A stretch of 64,000 nt of DNA from Pelethousia sp002409725 (GTDB taxonomy: Bacteria > Bacillota > Clostridia > Christensenellales > CAG-138): assembly GCA_937915455.1 (NCBI GenBank), contig CALDNN010000196.1, positions 36,750-100,749 of the forward strand, read 5' to 3'. Under the pieces are notes generated by a model. That model searched no databases and was not told the origin of the DNA. It saw only the letters and a list, made by a program, of their open reading frames with translations. A program made the translations under genes and the position numbers. Positions 59,225 through 64,000 of this stretch are shown here, one piece after another (the first letter of the stretch is position 1; the number at the start of each line of letters is the position of its first letter).

Positions 59225-60475
59225 ATGGATACATGGATTGCCTACGGAAAAGAAAAGATAATCTTTCCCTTACCAAATAACGCTCAAGTCACCGAAATCC
59301 TACTGCCGGTGCATGCTCCTGTGATGCCGCCGCAAGATATTATCCGCCATGCACTGGATGCGCCAATTGGTACCCCCCAGTTGGCTGGAATCATAAAGCC
59401 GGGCCAAAGCATCTGCATCATCTGTGACGACATAACGCGGCCAACCCCGGCGGAGCTTATCCTGGATGAGCTGTTACCGCGCTTGCACAGCATTGGCGTG
59501 CACAGAGAAGATATCTTTATCCTTTTTGCGCTGGGAAGCCATAGACCCATGACCAGGGCGGAGATAGAGAAAAAGATCGGCAGGAAACATGCCGATGCCT
59601 ACCGTGTTGTGCAATCGGAATTTTCCGACGCATCTAGCAGCAAAGAGATGGGAAAATCCGCCGCAGGCAGGCCTATTTTAATCAACAGGGCGGCAGCGGA
59701 GGCCGATATCCGTATCGGGATCGGAAACATCGTTCCGCATAACACGCTGGGCTGGTCCGGCGGCGGCAAGATCCTGTTTCCCGGCATAGCGGATGAAAGC
59801 ACGGTGGCGGAATTTCATATGCAGGCTGCCCTTCATGACGCAAGGGTATTCGGCGTTCCCGATAATCCTATCCGGCTGGAAATTGAAAACTGGGCCAAAG
59901 ATGTGGGCCTACATTTCATCGTCAACACGATCCTTTCCCGAGAAAATGCCGTGCTTGGCTGTGTGGCAGGGCATTATGTTGCCGCCCACAGGGCAGGCGT
60001 GGAAAAAGCAAAGCTTGTTTACGGTGTGAAGGTTGCGGAGCAGGCGGATGTGGTTATTACGGATATGGAACCCTACTCCTTTGACTTTTGGCAGGGAACA
60101 AAAGGACTCAATGCCGCAAACCTGATCGTAAAGGATGGCGGAACGGTGATTTTGGCAGGGCCGTGCGGAGAAGGCGTTGGGCCCCACCCGGAATATTTGG
60201 ATTTTATGGGGATGCGGGGAAAGAGCAGCCCTGATACCATGGATCTGAGCGATAAAGACCCCCTGGCGGTGTCCGTAGGCTATATGATCGGGAAATTGAT
60301 GGCTAGGTTCCACACATGTGCTTATACGCAGGGGCTTACCGAAAAGGAATTGAAAGTAGCCGGCATTAGGAAGATTTTGGATATCGGCAGCGAGCTTGCG
60401 GCTTTGGCAAGCAACGCAAACAAGCCGCTTAAAATCGCCATCATCCGTGATGGGGCGGAAGTTCTACCACTATAA
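59225..60475 (+). CDS. larA: LarA-family nickel-pincer racemase homologue
   Basis: A 416-residue DUF2088/LarA-type protein. CDDITRPTPAELIL near 75, ALGSHRPMTRAEIEKKIGRK near 100, IGNIVPHNTLGWSGGGKILF near 165 and a late DLSDKDPLAVSVGY match lactate racemase. The Lys of SGGGK is in the position that carries the nickel-pincer nucleotide. Homologues racemise or epimerise other 2-hydroxy acids. No larB/C/E are in the window, so maturation genes would have to lie elsewhere. Confidence 0.82.
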   Translation: MDTWIAYGKEKIIFPLPNNAQVTEILLPVHAPVMPPQDIIRHALDAPIGTPQLAGIIKPGQSICIICDDITRPTPAELILDELLPRLHSIGVHREDIFILFALGSHRPMTRAEIEKKIGRKHADAYRVVQSEFSDASSSKEMGKSAAGRPILINRAAAEADIRIGIGNIVPHNTLGWSGGGKILFPGIADESTVAEFHMQAALHDARVFGVPDNPIRLEIENWAKDVGLHFIVNTILSRENAVLGCVAGHYVAAHRAGVEKAKLVYGVKVAEQADVVITDMEPYSFDFWQGTKGLNAANLIVKDGGTVILAGPCGEGVGPHPEYLDFMGMRGKSSPDTMDLSDKDPLAVSVGYMIGKLMARFHTCAYTQGLTEKELKVAGIRKILDIGSELAALASNANKPLKIAIIRDGAEVLPL

Positions 60476-60490
60476 GGAGGGGAATCATTC

Positions 60491-61681
60491 ATGGATACGA
60501 GGGAGACGGGAGGGCGAGAAGCGGGTCGTATGCTGGAAATCGCCCAGCAGCTCATCCGCACAAATACCTGCCAGCCGGAGGGCAATGAAAAGGCACTTGT
60601 GGATTATATAGAATCCCTTTTCAAGCCGTTCGAGGCGAAAATCAAAAAAATGCGGTATGACCATTCCCCGCAGCGCAGTTCGTTGATAATCAAACTAGAA
60701 GCAGCGAATCAGACGGGAGGAATTGCCTTTGCGGCGCATCTCGATACGGTGGCGATTGGCGATGTAGGGGCATGGGAGCGCGATCCCTTCTCCGGCCTTA
60801 TAGAGGACGGCTGCCTTTATGGGCGCGGTTCGGTAGATATGAAAAGCGGCGCTACGGCCATGATCGAGCTTGGTCTGCACCTCCTTGAAAGCGATATCCC
60901 CTTGGAAAATCCGATCTACCTATGCTTTACGGCTGATGAAGAAAATGGCGGCATCGGTATCAAGGCCCTCGTGGAAGGTGGTGAGTTGGCGAACGTGTCC
61001 GGCGTCATCATTGCAGAGCCCACAAACAATAAGCTGGCGATTGCTGAAAAGGGCGTGTTGTGGCTGCGATTCAACGTAGAAGGGCAGTTGGCCCATGGCT
61101 CAAAGCCCGAGGAAGGCTGCAACGCGCTGGAATGCGCCATTGCGCTCTCTGCCGCGCTACACAAGGGCTTTGCGGCACGAAGCCGTGTGGATGATCTCCT
61201 TGGCCGGGCTACAATGTCGCTTACCCGTTTAAATGGTGGCATCATGACCAATGTGATCCCGGCTCAGGCAACTATGGAATTCGATATACGAACGCTGCCG
61301 GGCATGGATCATAGCGACTTAATAGATATGGCGGAGAAGATCATTCAGCAGATTCAGCACGAGAACCCGAAGGTACGTATAAGCATGGAGGAACTAAATA
61401 ATCGAAGCGCAGTGGATACGGCCTTTGATCATCCTTTTATTCGGCGCATGCAGGAGCATGCAGCGAAAAACGATTTAGATACGAGCCTTTGCGGCATGAC
61501 CTATTTTACCGATGCTGCTTCCCTCATTCCGGCGATCAAAAAGCCCTTTCTTATCGTCGGCCCCGGAAACGAAGCAAAAGCGCACCAGTTGAACGAGTCC
61601 CTTAAAGTGGATGATATAAAGAAAACGTTTGCTCTGTATCTGACCATTGCGGTAAATGAGTGCGGAGTCAAGGCGAGCTAA
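60491..61681 (+). CDS. M20-family metallopeptidase/deacylase
   Basis: A 396-residue ArgE/DapE/CPG2-type enzyme. Metal and catalytic motifs are complete: AHLDTV near 78, YGRGSVDMKSG near 110, TADEENGG near 145, IAEPTNN near 175 and a late GPGNEAKAHQLNE His near 360. It removes an acyl or aminoacyl group from a small molecule. In this locus it might deacylate the imported substrate (inference). Confidence 0.9.
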   Translation: MDTRETGGREAGRMLEIAQQLIRTNTCQPEGNEKALVDYIESLFKPFEAKIKKMRYDHSPQRSSLIIKLEAANQTGGIAFAAHLDTVAIGDVGAWERDPFSGLIEDGCLYGRGSVDMKSGATAMIELGLHLLESDIPLENPIYLCFTADEENGGIGIKALVEGGELANVSGVIIAEPTNNKLAIAEKGVLWLRFNVEGQLAHGSKPEEGCNALECAIALSAALHKGFAARSRVDDLLGRATMSLTRLNGGIMTNVIPAQATMEFDIRTLPGMDHSDLIDMAEKIIQQIQHENPKVRISMEELNNRSAVDTAFDHPFIRRMQEHAAKNDLDTSLCGMTYFTDAASLIPAIKKPFLIVGPGNEAKAHQLNESLKVDDIKKTFALYLTIAVNECGVKAS

Positions 61682-61750
61682 AAGTATCCCCCGCTTTGTG
61701 GACTTGATGCCGTGTTATGGCGAAGTAGGGGCGGCCTAAGGAGCGAAGAA

Positions 61751-62704
61751 ATGGAGTATCAACCGATCTTCAAAGGGTGTATTGCCGTTGATTATGCGGA
61801 TGGCGAATATTTTCCACGGCGGTTTACGAAAGAAGCGCTGGCTTTTTACAACGCCTTTGATAACGACATGTATTATATCCGCGCGTTGAATTCATCCGGC
61901 GTTACCTTGGAATTTAGCACTAACGCACAGGAGGTGGCTTTTTGCTTCAGGGGAGATTATTTTTCCCGGCCCTGGGTCTGTTTTGATGTGTATGAAGACG
62001 GCGTTTTTATGCAGACGATCCAATATGAGGAGCATACGAGAGAAGGACGGTTTTCCTACAAACGCCGGCTTAGTGCAAAAAGTACACTGGTCATTTATGT
62101 ACCTGCCACGATGGCCCTTTGGTTCTCCGGTTTCGAGCTGGGGGCCTGGGAGCCTGTGCCGGACAAAAAGCGCAGGTATCTTGCCATAGGAGATTCTATC
62201 ACCCAGGGCATGGATGCACGATGCCCATCCATCACTTACACAAACATAATTAAACGGCACCTGGATGCCCAAATCATTAACCAGGGTGTCGGCGGCTTTA
62301 TTTTTGACGCAAGGTCTCTGGAGCCATGCCAACCCTTTGAGCCCGACCTTATAAGCGTGGCGTATGGAACAAACGATATTGCTACCATAGATGAGACCTC
62401 TTTGATCGTAACAGCGATAGAAGAATATTTGGAAAAGCTTTTTAGCATCTATCCCAACGTGTCGGTCAATATCATTACGCCTATCTGGCGCCTTGCTTAT
62501 GAAGAACAGGCGCGCTTTCGGGAAAAGCTCCATTCCATCAACTGCGCCATAGCCCACGCCGCTTCCAAACATCAACATGCGCACATGATTGATGGCATGG
62601 GGCTGATTCCGCATAGCCTGGATTACTTGCATGACAGCCTGCATCCTAACGAATTGGGATTTTGTCTCCTGGGGATCAATCTGTTAAAGCAGCTGCGCCT
62701 ATAG
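61751..62704 (+). CDS. SGNH/GDSL esterase (carbohydrate-esterase-like)
   Basis: A 317-residue hydrolase. An N-terminal beta-sandwich (about 1-135, FDVYEDGVFMQTIQYEEHTR) precedes the SGNH domain, as in CE2-like esterases. Block I is AIGDSITQG near 140, block II GVGG, block III GTNDIA and block V DSLHPNELG near 295 with Asp and His. No signal peptide. AAGGAG precedes ATG at 61751. Last gene of the locus. Probably removes an O-acyl group. Confidence 0.87.
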   Translation: MEYQPIFKGCIAVDYADGEYFPRRFTKEALAFYNAFDNDMYYIRALNSSGVTLEFSTNAQEVAFCFRGDYFSRPWVCFDVYEDGVFMQTIQYEEHTREGRFSYKRRLSAKSTLVIYVPATMALWFSGFELGAWEPVPDKKRRYLAIGDSITQGMDARCPSITYTNIIKRHLDAQIINQGVGGFIFDARSLEPCQPFEPDLISVAYGTNDIATIDETSLIVTAIEEYLEKLFSIYPNVSVNIITPIWRLAYEEQARFREKLHSINCAIAHAASKHQHAHMIDGMGLIPHSLDYLHDSLHPNELGFCLLGINLLKQLRL

Positions 62705-62828
62705 AACGGATATATTCGCCCATAAGGACACCTCCTTATGCAGCAACCTTAGTAATTTAATCCCTCACACAGTCGCTTCAATCATAGGGCCGAGCCAAGT
62801 GGAGAGAGAAACCACGATGCTGTCAGAC

Positions 62829-63087
62829 ATAACGGCTACCATGGCGAGGACTACGCGATCGGCAAGAACTTGGCATATCCAAGAACAAGGCCCACAAGTA
62901 TGCCGAACGCAAGGAGGAAGCGCCGGTAAAAAATGACCGGTTCTCCAAGCTGGATGCGTACAAGCCGCTGCTCCACGAACTCATGAATCAAGGCATTTTT
63001 AACTGCGTGGCTCTGCTGCAAAGGTTGAAAGGACAAGCCCTGAAACTAGCTTGTTTCAAGGCTTCGTGTGTTATTAGGTTAAAATAG
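62829..63087 (+). pseudogene. IS21-like transposase (IstA) remnant
   Basis: The sequence encodes HGEDYAIGK in one frame and, after a one-base shift near 62865, ELGISKNKAHKYAERKEEAP followed by NDRFSKLDAYKPLLHELMN. This is the N-terminal HTH and linker of IS21 transposases. Homology stops near 63035. The rest of the element is missing. Confidence 0.6.
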
Positions 63088-63112
63088 ATGCGGGTGAGAT
63101 TATGCTCATACC

Positions 63113-63544
63113 CTACATTTCTTTGTCATATTTACAACGATAGTAAATTGCAAATCCCTGCACAAATAGGTATGCAAAAACTAAAAGCAGTACGGCTATC
63201 ATATCTACTCCCATTAAAGCGAATGTTATCATTAATGCGCCAAACACAAATGTCATCAAGTCATAAGCTTTGGCTTTTGCTCGATTAGCAATTATAATAT
63301 TGCGCTCATCTTTTTGTTCAATATCAAGTTTCTTTTGTATATCAGGACTATTTCTGGTTGCTTTGCTTGAAATAACATTTCCAATACCGTGACCAAAAAC
63401 ACCACAACCAATCCCAATGCAAACATATGGTAATGCAAGCATAAAGCCTCGTGGATTATTAAGTGTTTTTACTAAAAATAGCCCCGCAGCTAATAGAACA
63501 ACACCAATCACTGTAGTGACATAATCTAATCTTTCTTTTTTCAT
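63113..63544 (-). CDS. Membrane protein paired with an XRE regulator
   Basis: A 143-residue protein with four hydrophobic helices (VTTVIGVVLLAAGLFLV; LPYVCIGIGCGVFGHGIG; two at the C-terminus) and a cytoplasmic loop KLDIEQKDERNIIIANRAKA, as in DUF2178/DUF6442-type proteins next to small XRE regulators. Its start overlaps the regulator stop by 4 bases. Function unknown. Confidence 0.75.
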   Translation of the reverse strand: MKKERLDYVTTVIGVVLLAAGLFLVKTLNNPRGFMLALPYVCIGIGCGVFGHGIGNVISSKATRNSPDIQKKLDIEQKDERNIIIANRAKAKAYDLMTFVFGALMITFALMGVDMIAVLLLVFAYLFVQGFAIYYRCKYDKEM

Positions 63545-63744
63545 CGTAATTCCTCCTCATAAATAAATATTTCTTCAATTTGCATTTTGAAAAAGCGAGC
63601 AATTTTAAAAGCAAGGGTAATTGATGGATTGTATCTCCCGTTTTCTAACGAACCAATAGTTTGCCTGGATACTTCAAGTACCAATGCCAAATCCTCTTGA
63701 TTCATTCCATGTAGTTTTCGGATCTCCTCTAATCGATTTTTCAA
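63541..63744 (-). CDS. XRE-family HTH regulator
   Basis: A 67-residue protein consisting of one Cro/CI-type helix-turn-helix (LEEIRKLHGMNQEDLALVLE; VSRQTIGSLENGRYNPS), typical of YozG-like regulators co-transcribed with a small membrane protein. Likely autoregulated through the palindrome at 63762. Confidence 0.92.
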   Translation of the reverse strand: MKNRLEEIRKLHGMNQEDLALVLEVSRQTIGSLENGRYNPSITLAFKIARFFKMQIEEIFIYEEELR

Positions 63745-63761
63745 GATATCACACCTCTCTA

Positions 63762-63779
63762 TGGAAAGCTAACTTTCCA
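63762..63779. promoter_or_regulatory. Candidate XRE operator
   Basis: Perfect inverted repeat TGGAAAG-CTAA-CTTTCCA, with a further half-site AAGCTTTCCA at 63819-63828 flanking the promoter. Confidence 0.55.
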
Positions 63780-63786
63780 CAGAGCT

Positions 63787-63815
63787 AGAATATCATTATT
63801 TAAATATAATGTCAA
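63787..63815 (-). promoter_or_regulatory. Promoter of the XRE operon
   Basis: On the minus strand TTGACA, 17-base spacer, TATTCT, ending just before the operator palindrome. Confidence 0.7.
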
Positions 63816-63898
63816 GTAAGCTTTCCATAAAAATAGCAGACTTTTTTTAAAGCCTGCTAAAGGGTATATAAATAATCTTTGTTTTAGTTTAATATAAA

Positions 63899-63940
63899 AT
63901 TAGGCTAAAAAGATACACCATGCACCTTTTTTAGCCTAAT
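63899..63940 (-). terminator. Terminator-like hairpin after tRNA-Ser
   Basis: Stem ATTAGGCTAAAAAG / CTTTTTTAGCCTAAT. Confidence 0.6.
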
Positions 63941-63945
63941 CATCA

Positions 63946-64000
63946 TGGCGGAGGGAGTGGGATTCGAACCCACGTGCGCTTGCGCGCAAACTGATTTCGA
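63946..64000 (-). tRNA. tRNA-Ser, partial (anticodon probably CGA)
   Basis: The 3' part of a type II tRNA on the minus strand: anticodon-loop remnant TCGAAATCAG, a long variable arm (GCGCGCAAGCGCAC), T-arm GTGGG-TTCGAAT-CCCAC and encoded CCA. The 5' part lies beyond the window. Confidence 0.85.

Overview
The window looks like a chromosomal segment of an anaerobic, GC-rich member of the Bacillota, probably class Clostridia. The evidence is an oxygen-sensitive class III ribonucleotide reductase with its activase, a FeoA-FeoB ferrous iron transporter, long-form HPF, a SpoVB/MurJ-type flippase, a VanW protein, DUF421/DUF4363 and DUF2935 proteins, a butyrate kinase and phosphobutyryltransferase pair, and a candidate raiA-type structured RNA. 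No rRNA or CRISPR array was seen. The sequence supports no finer taxonomic placement.

Layout. 1-5.5 kb: a sugar or polyol-phosphate catabolic operon (SDR, PHP phosphoesterase, tandem class II aldolase, sorbose-1-phosphate-reductase-like dehydrogenase), then a metallo-beta-lactamase protein. 5.6-10.6 kb: an acetyltransferase, a ferredoxin, and a copper locus (HxlR regulator with a frameshift, CopA, a lipoprotein, CopZ) with a YodB-like palindromic operator. 11-14.6 kb: a three-subunit molybdenum hydroxylase with two of three subunits frameshifted. 14.7-19.5 kb: HPF, a FeoB-associated Cys-rich peptide, FeoAB, YwlG, the structured RNA and a zinc-ribbon protein. 19.6-22.6 kb: nrdDG behind tandem NrdR boxes. 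22.9-34.9 kb: mostly housekeeping or envelope genes.

35-47 kb is an accessory region that is visibly more AT-rich in places. It starts at a tRNA-Leu(GAG) flanked by a DtxR-family fragment and an integrase C-terminal fragment. It carries a small two-domain multicopper oxidase, a Cys-rich copper-storage protein, a MerR/LuxR-type regulator, a sortase-type surface protein, a lipoprotein phosphoesterase and an AgrC/AgrA-like two-component system. A 9-12-9 direct repeat that fits a LytTR operator lies upstream of the phosphoesterase genes.

48.0-62.7 kb is one long co-directional catabolic locus behind a near-consensus promoter: GntR regulator, butyrate-kinase and phosphobutyryltransferase homologues, a LeuA/homocitrate-synthase-like enzyme, a split UxaA/SuyAB-like lyase, an SsuABC-like ABC importer with two permeases and two ATPases (one with both catalytic positions substituted), a binding lipoprotein, an epimerase-like TIM barrel, a LarA homologue, an M20 peptidase and an SGNH esterase. 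I infer an uptake-racemisation-lyase-acyl-CoA-to-ATP pathway for an unidentified small organic acid. This is the best candidate in the window for an undescribed system. The right edge has an IS21-like remnant, a membrane protein and XRE regulator pair, and a partial tRNA-Ser.
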